In this document: positions 22,727-33,789 of the stretch, one piece after another
Layout: each line of letters starts with the position of its first letter
Numbering within the stretch: position 1 is the first letter of the stretch
From: Scedosporium boydii
Taxonomy: Eukaryota; Ascomycota; Sordariomycetes; Microascales; Microascaceae
DNA length: 64,000 bases
Reading direction: 5' to 3'
NCBI GenBank assembly: GCA_002221725.1
Contig: NJFT01000009.1
Span: forward strand, 186,001 to 250,000
Position numbers and translations under genes: made by a program
The notes under the pieces: generated by a model
Told to the model about the DNA's origin: nothing
What the model saw: only the letters and a program-made list of their open reading frames with translations
Databases searched by the model: none

Positions 22727-24506
22727 TGTTGAAGATCACCCGATTTAAATCTCGGGGTTCTGTTTTCTGGTACAGAAAGAAGGGATACTGGAAAGGATGG
22801 GCCGTCCTTCGATCTAAGAGTTTCTGAGTGGGAAACCCTCGCTCAGTGATACACAGCGAAAGGGTGGATCTTGCGTGTGATGCAGAAGTCCCACGTGGGT
22901 CGTGGATTTGGGCAAAATGGCCCGGAGTTGTCTGTCGCCGAAGTGCCGACCGCCTTTTTTGGCGTGAAAGAGAGATATCACAGAGGTGGTGATAAGGTTG
23001 GAGGGAATGAGAGCGAGTGCATAATAGGGAAACGGAAAGGAGAGGGATCTAAGTAGGGGCTTGGCAGAATTGGTGGTACGAAGGAGATGGGAACGGAAAC
23101 TCTTCAGCTGGGGACACGGCTAGAGGACAATATTGAAGAGACGTGAGGCAAAATGGGCGGTGGTGCTGCTGGTGGGGGGGAGGCAAGGAGGACGAAGATG
23201 GCCAAGCTAAGACCTCGACTGTGGCTGTACCTGGGGAAAACAGCACAGGTCTATACCTTTGTATGAGCGAATGGTATGTCTGTCCTGTGTTCTGGCAGGT
23301 TGTGTGGGTTCGAGGCTAGTTCGAATCGGGAGAAGAGACTTGCAGAAACCGTTGGGTTGATGCGAGATCACGGATCACGGATCACGGATACTCTCGTATT
23401 ATAACTTGGTGCTTCTGGTTTGTGCATACACTACTGTAGCAGAGCCACTCGATGCGACGAATCCTGTTGATGGTGGGCAGACGACGCAAACTTAAAGTTC
23501 GGAAGCCACGCTTGGGGCTTGCCCTAGCGAGGCATGGGTTAAGCGACATTGGTTCGTGTACTTCCGCGACGTGGTGTAAGTCCGGCAGGCAGGGGCTGGA
23601 GCACCAGCAGGCTAGTGTATTGCCCACTGAAGGAGTACTTCCAAAGCGACTATTAACTGGGCTGTCGGTTTTCCCTCACATCAATTGATGGATTGACGGA
23701 GCGAAACTGAGCTTGGAACCGGGGGCTGGGGACTGGCAGCTGAGAGTTGGGGGATGGCATTGACAAAGCATCGTTACATGTGCTCTCCTCAGGGTCTCTA
23801 AGCAATTGATGTTTCTTGGCTCTCGACATTATTCAAAGAAGACAAAGAGCCAGGCGCTGGCGGGCGCTAATGGGCGCTGACGACGGTTCCATCAAATGTG
23901 TGGCGATCAGGAATTGAAATGCCGCGGAGCATTTACGTATTAGCGCATAAGTCAGTCGTCACCGTGGATCAATCAGTAGTGATGGAATGTGTCATTGATC
24001 CATAATGGGACGATTGGAGCTGGAGAAGTTCAGACGACTCCGATCTCGATCAATGAAAAAAAAAAAAAAAATGGCATCCGATTGGCCGATCTGAGTAGGG
24101 TGCGGACAGGCGTCGGTGGGTTGCCAGCTGATGTCTCATGGGAGGCCGTAATCTAGTTTACTTAGCACTTCATAGTGGAAAACTAAGTTGCCTAGGGAGT
24201 TCTATGCAAGAGGGCTCTCTACTATCTACTTTCGGTATCGGCATTAGAATTGGCGTTAGGGATGTAGAGGAGTGGAGGAGGAGGATTGTCCTCGGGCTTG
24301 GAAGGCATGGCTGCCTGAGAGGCGAAAGAACTCAAGCTCCGCAGCAAATCTTCTGTTGGACTGCTGCGAGCAGCTATCAATGAGACATAGCTACCACACA
24401 TTAGGCGTCGCCCGCCCGGCCTAACAGCAACCATCACACATAAACAGAAACACACACGCACACAAACACACAAAATGCATCAAAAGAATCGTGCATTGAT
24501 AGTCAT
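22727..24506. other. intergenic region without recognised gene
   Basis: 1.8 kb between the CYSTM-like gene and the helicase pseudogene. No gene is supported. A threefold ATCACGGAT-type repeat lies at about 23370-23390, a poly(A) run at 24056-24070 and an AC-rich stretch near 24440-24475. Confidence 0.45.
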
Positions 24507-26350
24507 CTACCCTCTGTGTTCTGTTTCAAACCCGTCCATAAACGTGAGCCAGCAGGCTCGGCCGGATCTCAGTCTACCGGGCCTCGTCGCTGATCTCGTC
24601 TTGCGGCGATTCATTACTATCTCCTCCTTTTCCTTTTCGTTACCCTGGCGGCTATCGTTGTCCCAGCCATTGCCGTCATCCTCCCAACCATCACTCTCGG
24701 GTTCGCCCTTGGGCCAGCCGTGGTCATCATCGTAATCGTAATCGTCGTCGTCGTCACGGTTCTCTTCCTTATTGTCGGCGATAAGGTAGCTAGCAGTCGG
24801 CATTGACCGTAGCGACGCGCTTCACCCTTCGGAAATAATTCAAGAAGTTTAGGAATGTGTCGCTTTTGACGAGGTCGACTTCTCCCTCCTCGCCCTCCTC
24901 TGCATTGGACTTATTGGCCTCGGCAGATGGCTCAAGGGTCTTGATGTCACCCACCACGATGAGACCCGCAATCTGCCGGGTGAGGCCAACGCAAGTCCGC
25001 TGGGGGCTGGTAGTGAAGCAGGGCCCGGTGGCCGCCGTCACACACAGTACAAGAACCACTACCTGGCTCTCACGGCCTTGAAGGGATCGGTAGTATTGAC
25101 CACAATATCCGTTAGTTGAGCCGACGGGTGCTGCTTGAGACTCTGCTATAGTTGGCACTGGTTGCTCTTGTACGAGGTGATCACTACAAAATCCTCCGAC
25201 TTCGAGTCTCTCTCGACCATGAACTCGTGAATGAGTTCAACGGCTATGTCATTCTGGGCCTTATTGAAGCGAGAGTGCGTAGCATCAGTCTCACAGACCG
25301 AGCCCTCGCTATGGACAAAGGCAGGCAGAACCTTGCCAGCAGGGGACTTAAGCCCAAACTTCTTATTAACCCAACCATCGACCTTGACAGCCAGGGGCCG
25401 GTTAACAAGCTGGGTCTCTTCAGCATAGGTGGAGTCCTTTACGTGTGAATAGATGAGGTGATGGGCAATGTCAAAAAGACCGCAGGCAATCCGAAGTTGC
25501 TCGTTGAGAATAAAAAGGGATAACCGGTGCGTTTGAAGTGCTCGAGGATCGATACCCTCCCCTGCAGACCGAAACGGTTCAGATAATTACCGTCACGCTG
25601 CACGGAAAGGAGCATTACGGTATGTGGCAACGGCTTCTCATCACCTGCCATGACGCAAGTTTCCATCGCGCCGGCTTCCAAGGGTTGACCGGCATCTCGA
25701 AGCACTTCCCCGAGACCATGTGGACGAACGCTTGGCGCTCCGCCTCGAACGCGTAGTCGGGGATAACGGCCGGAATGGGCCGCTCCGTCGAATTGGCCCT
25801 GTCCTGATTGAACACCTTGACGACCTCGGCGCCGAGGCGGTACAGGCGCGTAGCGGGGTTAGTCGTCGCAACATGGGTGGGTGCAGAGGCAAATACTTTG
25901 CCGGTGGTAGGGTTGGACAGGTACACCAAGGTGGTGACGGCAAGGGTCTCGATCTTCCCCGACCCTGCAAATCCAAATATGGTCACCACACCAAGGGTAA
26001 CCCCGACCAAGGTATCCCTCAAAACGTCGCTTGGTCTCTGGCCTCAGTCTGGCCAAGATCGCGGCCAGATACGAAGGATCGGGCCCGTCCGTTAGATCCA
26101 CCTTGGGGAGACGTGCCAAAGCTCCCAGCTTCGAGGCTTCGAGCTTATCAGCGAGTGCGTCGCCGTCGCCGTCCCCGTGTTCTTGCTCCGTCAACGGGGT
26201 GAGGAGGAGGAGGAGGAGATCTGTAGACCAACGAATGGCTGTCCATACGTGGTGCCAGATATGACGAGCTCGGTCTGGACTTGATTGGCGAACCTAATCT
26301 TCTTGCCACCGATGATGTGACCCCCTCGTCCTCGTAGAATATGGCACACG
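24507..26350 (-). pseudogene. decayed UPF1-like superfamily 1 helicase
   Basis: Read on the minus strand from about 26350, fragments of one helicase lie in order but in changing frames. They are KIRFANQVQTELVISGTTYGQPFVG (N-terminal part, near 26300-26220), GFAGSGKI (Walker A, 25974-25951), LEAGAMETCVMAGDEKPLPHTV (motifs II/III, near 25690-25620), LNEQLRIACGLFDIAHHL (near 25510-25460), LQGRESQVVVLVL (motif V, near 25080) and LTRQIAGLIVVGDIKTL (motif VI, near 24980). At least four frame changes separate them. Key residues are also damaged: GKI instead of GKT, LEAG instead of DEAG, and GDEKPLPH instead of GDxxQLPP. An Asp-rich tail (24803-24507) is in another frame. The parent family is the AAA_12-type helicases expanded in many filamentous fungi. 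It is not likely to make an active protein. Confidence 0.8.
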
Positions 26351-26375
26351 CCCTTGTGAATGCCTTCTTGGGTGG

Positions 26376-26376
<1 letters not shown>

Positions 26377-26406
<30 letters not shown>
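26377..26406 (+). repeat. poly(T) tract of 30 nt
   Basis: An uninterrupted run of thirty T lies just upstream (5') of the decayed helicase. On the helicase strand it reads as poly(A) before the gene, the wrong side for a retrocopy tail. Confidence 0.9.
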
Positions 26407-27851
26407 CGTTCACTAAGAGGCGAAACAGAACAGAACAGATTAGCTTTTTGTGTGTCTTACTACCACCACCACCGAGGGAGAATATTAGAAATCTCACCGT
26501 GTGTGTGTCTATTGTGAGAGTTGGAGATGCGAGAGAGAGTGGTGTGAGAGAGAGGGAGATGTGAAGAGGGAGGTACGAGGGCCGGCGCCAGACTGGAGAG
26601 GCGGTAGGAGGAAGGAGGAGGAGGAAGGGCGAGGAGGAGGAAGGGCGAGGCTAGAGAACAAAAGAAATACATCAAAGCGCACGTGGCTTGGTCCACGGGT
26701 CGGATCAAACGAAGTAGCGACGATGAAGCGTCCCGCCGACTAAACTCGGGAATGACAGTGTTACAAGCTCTCTCGATATCAAATGCGGCAAGAGAGAACC
26801 AGGAGGCTCTGTCCGCAATGCCGGAGGTTCAGATATTGTAATATCACTTGTACTTACTTGCCGAGCACTTGAGGCTACGCTCTGAAGTTTTACTTCCTTT
26901 CTTAGTATCGATGATCGATATCACCTTCGTTTGAAACCAAGTTCTAAGAATTAGAGCTTCTGATATCTGCCTCTGACTCCTTCTCTTAAACAGGACCCTT
27001 TCCGGATCCAGTTTCCTCACGTCCAAGCATTCCTGTTGCATGCCTCCTTCTCCAATGTCCTCCAGTTATCGAGGTACAGTAGACAGCAAGTCTCAGCTGT
27101 CGTTATCAAATATTCTTTACAGAGAATGCCTCGACAAAAAGAGGGGGAAAACTACTTTGTTTGGTATTGCCCTGGTTTGAGGCATTTTACTCTCGAGGTG
27201 TATTCATGGTGTGTTGGCTGTGAAACTGGCCTGGCGAGACTGACTCTGCCTACTGATCACAAGCCTGAATAGTCAACAGCTCAAGAGCAAGTCGTGAATG
27301 TATCTCATGTATCTCGGGCTGTGTGACACTGCAACTGTGCTCCTCCTTGGCTGACGCGACGAGTGACTGCGTCACACCTCGACAGCTCTTTCTTCACACA
27401 GCACGCAGTGAACAACATTGCAATCGTGACTGTGATCGTCTGGTCTATTCAAGACTTCGAGTTGCAAATTTGTTGTCGTTAATGCCTCGTGTCACTATTG
27501 TCATCTTCATTTCATTTCCATACTCTTTTTCAGCTCCATTGCCCCTCACTCTCCCATTGATCGACACCACCATTTCTTTCTTCTTTTCTTTTTTTTCTTT
27601 CTTTTTGGTCTGCCTTCTTATTGTTTTCGTGGCTGGTAAATTTTAATTGTTTGCCATGGAGACGAGCTCCTGGTTTACAAGTGGCTAAGGGATTTACTCC
27701 CTGCTTTCCTCTCGGCGTTTCCTCGCAGCTATTTGTATTGTTCAATTGATTTTTATTTTCGAGCTAGAGCTCCGATTTTGTTGACGACCCGACGCCAGGC
27801 CTACAGTTACTTCGTCCGCCATCCGACAGTGAGCTTAAAGCAACCACTAAG
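26407..27851. other. intergenic region upstream of wax-synthase-like gene
   Basis: No gene is supported. It has GA/GT-rich simple sequence (about 26500-26660), one ACGAAGTA copy at 26709-26716, and a long C/T-rich stretch from about 27490 to the start codon that looks like promoter and leader of the next gene. Confidence 0.5.
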
Positions 27852-29615
27852 ATGGCGCACATCGCCGACGCCCTCGCCGCGGTCAACATGTCACGTCCGG
27901 TAGCTAGCTTAGGGAGGGAAGTTCAGTCAGCTCGCTCGGCGGCCTTCAGGGCCGCAGTGGCAAAAGGCACGGCGGAACCTCTGATAATGCCTTACTGCTT
28001 CTTCGGTACCTTTATCATACCCGCCTTGTATCTGGCTATCCCTCACACAAACAGACCGTGGCTCTATCGCGCTCGCTTCGCCGTAGCTGCCTTGATCGCG
28101 GCCTTTAATGTGCGGTTGATAGCTCACACGTCCGGCTCGAATCCCGCTATAGCCTATGGCTCGGGGCTGTATGGCTACTGGGGGATCATGAATTGCCTTG
28201 CCATGCTTGTCTGGTCCAACCCGCAGTTTGACGCCGCCCGCATCGTGAAAGTCAAAGCAGAAGATTTCCCGAGAAAGGGGGCGGAGAAGGGAGAGTGCAA
28301 GGAAGGACAAATCGATCAGCTTATTGGCGGCAACCAAGAGCCGAAACCCAACGGAAATGGCCATCCCAAGCCGTCTCTCGAGCCTAGTGAGCCGGCTGCG
28401 GTTAAGGGCTCATCACCCTTAAGCGGAGACGTGGTGCGAGGCAAGGAGGGATACATATATTATTGGGAGCCCTACCCCAAGAATGCGCCGTTCCTCTACC
28501 GCTTCAGCTGGGCTACTGACCTAATGACGACCTTTCGAGGTGAAGGTACGTGCTAATTTTCTTTCTCGAGTGGCATTACTGTATGGACTTCTTCTAAACG
28601 CTCCACACCCACCTTGATAGGCTGGAACTGGGCCATCCCAACTGTTCCCCATCCCCCACGGCCGAAATTCTATGGTCAGTACGAGAGAGTGAAACTCGAG
28701 GCGATCCCTAAAACCGCTCGATCAGGCTGTACTCGGCACGACACCGCCAAAGCCTATCTCTATGGGAATCTCAAGACCTTCTCCACGACGTATGTCCTTC
28801 TCGATGCTATGAGCACTTACATGAGCATGGACCCTTTCTTCGTCGTGGGTCCAAGTACATTACCGCCTCCATCCTTGCTGCGGCCGATTCCCCTGCCCCT
28901 CCTCAATTTCGGCCGAAGCGTCTTGTTCCTCATTTCTGTATACCAAGTCGTTCTGCTTGTGATGAGCTACCTCGATATCCTGCAATACTTTATCGGAGGC
29001 TATTTTTACCCCATCAGAAGGGAAGCCTGGCAGCACCCTTCCATATTCGGGTCTTTCTCGTCCATCTTCGACCGCGGACTCGCTGGCTTCTGGGGCGGTT
29101 GGTGGCATCAAACCTTCCGCGTCCCCTTCACGGCCCCCGTGGCTTGGATGGTGGTAAACGGGTACCTGCCGGCCGGGTCCGAAACCACCAAGGTCCTCGG
29201 CGTCCTCTCCGCCTTCTTGAACTCGGGCCTCCTGCACGCCTGCGGCTCCTACACCACCGTCCCGTCCACGAAACTTTACCGCGCCCCGCTCTTCTTCACC
29301 CTCTGCGCCCTCGGCATCTTCGTCCAGCAGGCCCTGTGTCGCCGGCTTGCGCCCGTCCTATCACGCGTCCCTACGCCGTTGAGGCGCTACGGGAACTTCT
29401 TATTCGTGCTTGTTTGGCTTTGGGCGACGTGCTGGCCGCTGGCTCATGACTTTGGGACGGCGGGCTTGTGGCTTTTTGAGCCGGTGCCTGTGTCTATCTT
29501 TAGAGGGCTCGGGTTGGGGGCTGAGGGAGAGTCTTGGTGGAGGTGGAATGACTATACGTTTACGTGGTACCGGGGGAAGCGTTGGTGGGAGGTTGGCCTT
29601 GCACTCGGTGCCTAG
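27852..29615 (+). CDS. wax-synthase-domain membrane acyltransferase
   Basis: Two exons, 27852-28545 and 28621-29615 (donor GTACGT, acceptor GATAG), giving 562 aa. About seven to eight hydrophobic segments are spread along the chain, starting with PYCFFGTFIIPALYLAI (about 45-61). The exon join rebuilds the family motif FRGEGWNWAIP, and RLIAHTSGSNP and YGYWGIMNCLAMLVWSNP precede it. Near residue 394 is FWGGWWHQTFR, whose His matches the proposed catalytic His of the wax synthase/MBOAT-like domain (PF13813). Members transfer acyl or acetyl groups to lipid or secondary-metabolite alcohols in ER membranes; the trichothecene acetyltransferase Tri7 is one relative. No biosynthetic genes lie nearby, so a cluster role is not suggested. 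The substrate is unknown. It ends 251 bp from the stop of the converging TERT gene. Confidence 0.85.
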
Positions 29616-29866
29616 GGCTGTAATAATGAGGTCTCATTGAGGTAGATCGGAAGGAGGACATACAAACATGGCGTTAGAGGGTATTACTATTATTAGCATG
29701 GGTTTATGGCCTGCTTTAGCAGATGACGATAGACGGATAGAAATGCTTTCATAGACTAGAGCTACTAGTGTTAATCGTATTACCTTTTTTCTTTTTCTTT
29801 CTAACTTCTAATTAACATACTCAGGCTTGTAAGCCTTATTATGAATCCGCACAAGTCATTGTCATG

Positions 29867-32800
29867 TCACATTTCAGTGTTTCTGCTTCCCATCCTAAGC
29901 TCACGTTTGAGCTTCTTGCTCGATTCAAGATTTCCCATCTCCTTCTCAATCCAACCAATCACGCCTTCATACCCAGGCTGCTTCGCCCTGACGACCCGTC
30001 CAAAAGCCCCCAACGTAGCCACCTGAACCTGCGTTCTCGATATGGCACACTCGTAACCGGGGAACCGCGCCCTCCTCGCCTTGGACGTGAGAAGCGAGTA
30101 CGCGACGTCGACGAGCTTCCGGATCGTGCGCACGAAGACGTGCTCGCGAGGCCTCTTCTCGCGCGGTAGACACCTGATGTAGGCGCATGCCTTGCGGGCC
30201 GTCTCGGCGAGGGCGGCGTCGAGGTTGGAGAGGGAGAGGGAGAGGGGGTTGTGGGAGGTGTCGTAGAACATCATGTGAGATTGGAGGCGGAAGGCGTTGA
30301 GGGTTTTGCGCTCGAAATTGCGACCTGGGCGGCGGGAGGATTCTACCGTGAGGGAGTCGTCGGTGGTCGTCAGTTGTTTTCCTCCGGTAGGGCGGTGTTT
30401 GGAGATGGCGAGGGTCGTGGGGTCGATGAGCGTGCCGCAGTAGGGGAAGCCGGCGGAGGATGGGTCCCATTGCGGGAGCGACTCGGAGTTGATCTCCATT
30501 GGGAAGTTGACGAGAGTTTTTGCTCGGCTGACGGTTACGCCATAGTCGGGGAGGCCGGCGTGCATGACTTTTATGAAGCGCTCGGCTTTGGACTTGTCTG
30601 TCGTGATGAGGAGGAAGTCGTCGATGAGCCGCAGCAGGAGTGTTTCGTCGTCGTCCGCAAGGAAGGAGAGGTGTCTCCGCTCGAGATCGGCGTAGAAATA
30701 GTTGCAAAATGCGGTCGAAAGGATCGATCCCTGAGGGACGCCGCACTTTTGGCGATAGTATTTCTTACCGATTTTGACGAGATTACTCTCGACGTGAGAA
30801 GTGAGAAGAGACATTAGGGCTTTAGTTTTGAACACGCGCTTCATGACGTTGTCCACAAAGATTGTGTTCCGCTTGTTCGGTGCTAGTTTCGACTTAAGCT
30901 GCTGCGAGAACCGGGTATTGTCTTTTGACGTGGTGGCGAGAGAGAACCATCGTTTCGATGGCTTGATGATGGTGACGCCAGCCTTGTTCTGCGCCGCATC
31001 TCCCGGTTTAACTTCCACGTACTTTGATATGAGATATTGTGCGTCTGATGGGATCGTCTTCATCAGCTCGACTACGGCTGCTTGGGGCATGGTATCGAAG
31101 GCGGCTTGGACGTCTACTTTGGCAAAGTAAAACATCTTCCGTGGACCTTGTGGCAACTTTGAGCAGAAGGACTTGAGCCGCGTGTACAGGTCTGGGACAG
31201 AGAATAGAGAGGCGCCGAGCCGAGCAGGATCTCGCTCCTGTATTTCTCCGCGTTAGTGTGTGTCCAGCACTGTACAAGGGGAAATATTCTTTTCTTCATC
31301 CGCACCTTTTCCAAGGATAGCATGCTGTGAACGGGGGCTAGTATTGAGTTGATGCTAGGCCCCAAGGTCTGCCGCTCTCCTCTCAGGAATGCTCTCCTCC
31401 GGAGGTTCATGATGGGCCTTAGAGTTGAGTCTTTCGGAAGCAGCCTTAAATGGCTAGTTCCAAGGGTCCGCGAAGCTAGGATTTCTTTGGCATCGTTCGT
31501 GTTGATCTCCTCTAGGAGTCGAGATTTAAGCGCAGCAGTGGCGGGTTCAGCGATGCGCCGCCAGACATCGTGCCGAAAGTAGAATAGGCGGTATTTGTGC
31601 TTGCCTGAGTCCGTAACGTAGAAGTTGGACCGGATTAACGGGATCAGGAGCGAGTCAAAGATGTAGTATAGGAATTCGAGGAATATCTCTACTCTCTTTA
31701 ACATGTCCGTATTGGTCATTTTCGCGCCTCTCAAGTGAGGCGGTGCGAGCCATTCAATATCGGACACCTACATCAAGTCATAACGCGTCAGTTCGTAGGA
31801 CACTTGTTGGCGGTTGAGAGAGAAACCTAGTACCTTGATTCCTTGATATACATCATGGAGAGACATATTTTCAAATCTCCTTAGTCTAATGAAACGGTCG
31901 ACGTTTCGCAAAACAAGCTCCTTGTTATGCTTCTGCGTCGAGCCTACTCCCCAAAATTCGTTGGGAATGATTTTTGACAACACTCTCTGGCAGAATGCAG
32001 AGACCTGAGAGACAGGAGTAGCTAGATCAACGATCGACTTGCCTTCTAGGTTGACTGTGGGTGCCTTTTTCGATCTTCCATTTTTCGCGTTCTTTCGTTT
32101 GCTTGCCTTCTTTCCCGAGCTGTTGCCGACTCTCATGGAAGTAGACCCCGCAGGCGCAGGCTTCCGTTCGAGCCGCTGCGAGTGAGGGACGTGCTTATGA
32201 GCGCCGCCGGTCAAAGGGTTTGGGCAGTAGTGGTCGAGAATCTGGACATATGAGCAGCGGGCATGGAGAATCTGTAAGCGCTCTACGAGCTCTTTCGGCT
32301 GGCCACGGAGTCGCTTGGGTAGGCGAATCCGGACGGCGAAGTCCCCATCGCAAGCCTGGTCAACACGGCGAAATACACTAGAAATCTCGTCTTCGCGTAG
32401 AGTGTAGTCCTGAAATTTCTGGGCACTCTTCTGACGGTCAACTTGCGACGTAAAGACATTGTGGAGGCCAAACTGGCGAGGGAACATGTAGGCCATGACC
32501 CTGAGTGTGCTGTCTTCGAATTCTCGCTTACCGCCGCTGTCGACCACGGTCTTTCCTTGCTCGCAAGGTTCCTTGGACTTGTATGGAGCACGGTTTAAGA
32601 TGTCTAGTTGTTTCGGGTTAGTGCGGATAGCTAATATGCCTATGCTAGGAGAGTAGGAACATACGGATATGTCGGAGGCCTATTTCGACGTTGCCTCTTG
32701 CAGTCAACCCAGCTCTAGCGTAAAGGATTCGGCTTCTGACGAAGGTGATTTCCCCAGGCGACCTTACAGCTGGATTCTTGAGCCTGCAGGGCGTTCTTGG

Positions 32801-33789
32801 CTTGTCCGACTCGGGAGGATCCATCTGGATGATGGGGTCTAGCTCGGAGAGCGGAGTGCCTGGTCAATGTTAGCTCCTCCTGGCAATAGAGAAGAGCAGA
32901 TCCTTGCTTACTTACCACTCAGCTGCCACATGTTTCTGACTCCAGCATCAACGGAAACATAGACGGCGCAGTCAACTAGTAGGTCAACCATGATGCGTTC
33001 TCCTGCCTGGCCTAAGAGTAGGAGCAGCTGTGGCCATGGCGGCCTTTTAAGAGCTTCTACATGGTGATTCGGATATATCGACAGCAGGTTAGGGATAGAC
33101 GGCTTGACTCCAGCAGGGCCACCCTGCCTTTGCGTGTTGAGTCCAGTAGTCTTTCGAAAACCATCACAAAGAATATGCTTAGGCCTAGCTCTGGCTTTCT
33201 CCGCTCTGGAGAAAAGTAGCCAAACAACAAAGTCTACAAGCTGTTCATCCCAGTTAGCCTATAAAGAAAATGGTTTCCGTACAAGGAAAAAGAAAGAAAA
33301 AAAAAAAAAAAGAGAGAGGAAAGGAGTGAGGGAGGAAAGAGTTATTTGCTAGTGAGTTTACCATACATCCGAGTGGGAAAAGGTGCCTTTACCAGACAAA
33401 GAGACATGGGACTCATCGTTCTTTTGAGAGAAGGTCACCCATTTTCCCCATCGCTCGTCCGTCTGGCCATAGGGTTCTCCTGACAGACCTACAAGTGTGG
33501 TATCGAGTAGTCGACATACTTCTGTCTCGACCTTGGTGAGGACGCCAATGGCTGTGCCAAGGCGAGAGATCTTTCTCTTTCGAATCCGCGAGGTGGTTGG
33601 AAGTCTTGACAGAACATACTCTCTCAGAGTAACAACGCTTGGGTAGTATTGACTCAGAATCACACGGCTCATGGGCAAGCGGACCTGGTTTCCACCGGCT
33701 CCACAATCGTCCGTCCGGACACGCTTTTCCTTATCCGATGACTCGTCACCATCCTCACGGGTTCTCTTGGGGTTTCCCGGTCGTGTCAT
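29867..33789 (-). CDS. tert: telomerase reverse transcriptase
   Basis: Six exons on the minus strand: 33789-33367, 33258-32916, 32859-32665, 32603-31834, 31767-31306 and 31237-29867, giving 1187 aa. All phases fit, and introns are 56-108 nt with normal sites. The N-terminal region has LSQYYPSVVTLREYVLSRLP (TEN-like). Then come HILCDGFRK, GLRHIHILNRAPY across the exon 3/4 join, FWG and VYQGIKVSDIEWL across the exon 4/5 join (telomerase-specific CP/QFP/T region). The RT domain has LRLLPKDSTLRPIMNL (motifs 1/2), YFAKVDVQAAFDT (motif A, catalytic D773), QKCGVPQGSILS (motif B', about 894-905) and LRLIDDFLLIT (motif C, D937/D938). A C-terminal extension of about 200 aa follows. The enzyme copies its RNA template onto chromosome ends. 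The T motif, the CP-like motif and single-copy intron-rich structure separate it from retrotransposon RTs. The catalytic triad is intact. Confidence 0.96.

Noticed and set aside
23305..23330. GGTTCGAGG / AGTTCGAATC resembling a tRNA B box
   Set aside because: No A box or cloverleaf arms at the right distance.
26377..26406. Poly(A) tail of a retrocopied helicase
   Set aside because: On the helicase strand the A run lies at the 5' side, and no target-site duplication was seen.
29867..33789. Retrotransposon reverse transcriptase
   Set aside because: Telomerase-specific T/CP-type motifs, several introns, and no integrase, RNase H or terminal repeats. It is TERT.
27852..33789. Part of a secondary-metabolite cluster because of the wax-synthase-like gene
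   Set aside because: No polyketide, peptide or terpene synthase, P450 or cluster-type transporter adjoins it; its neighbours are tert and a pseudogene.
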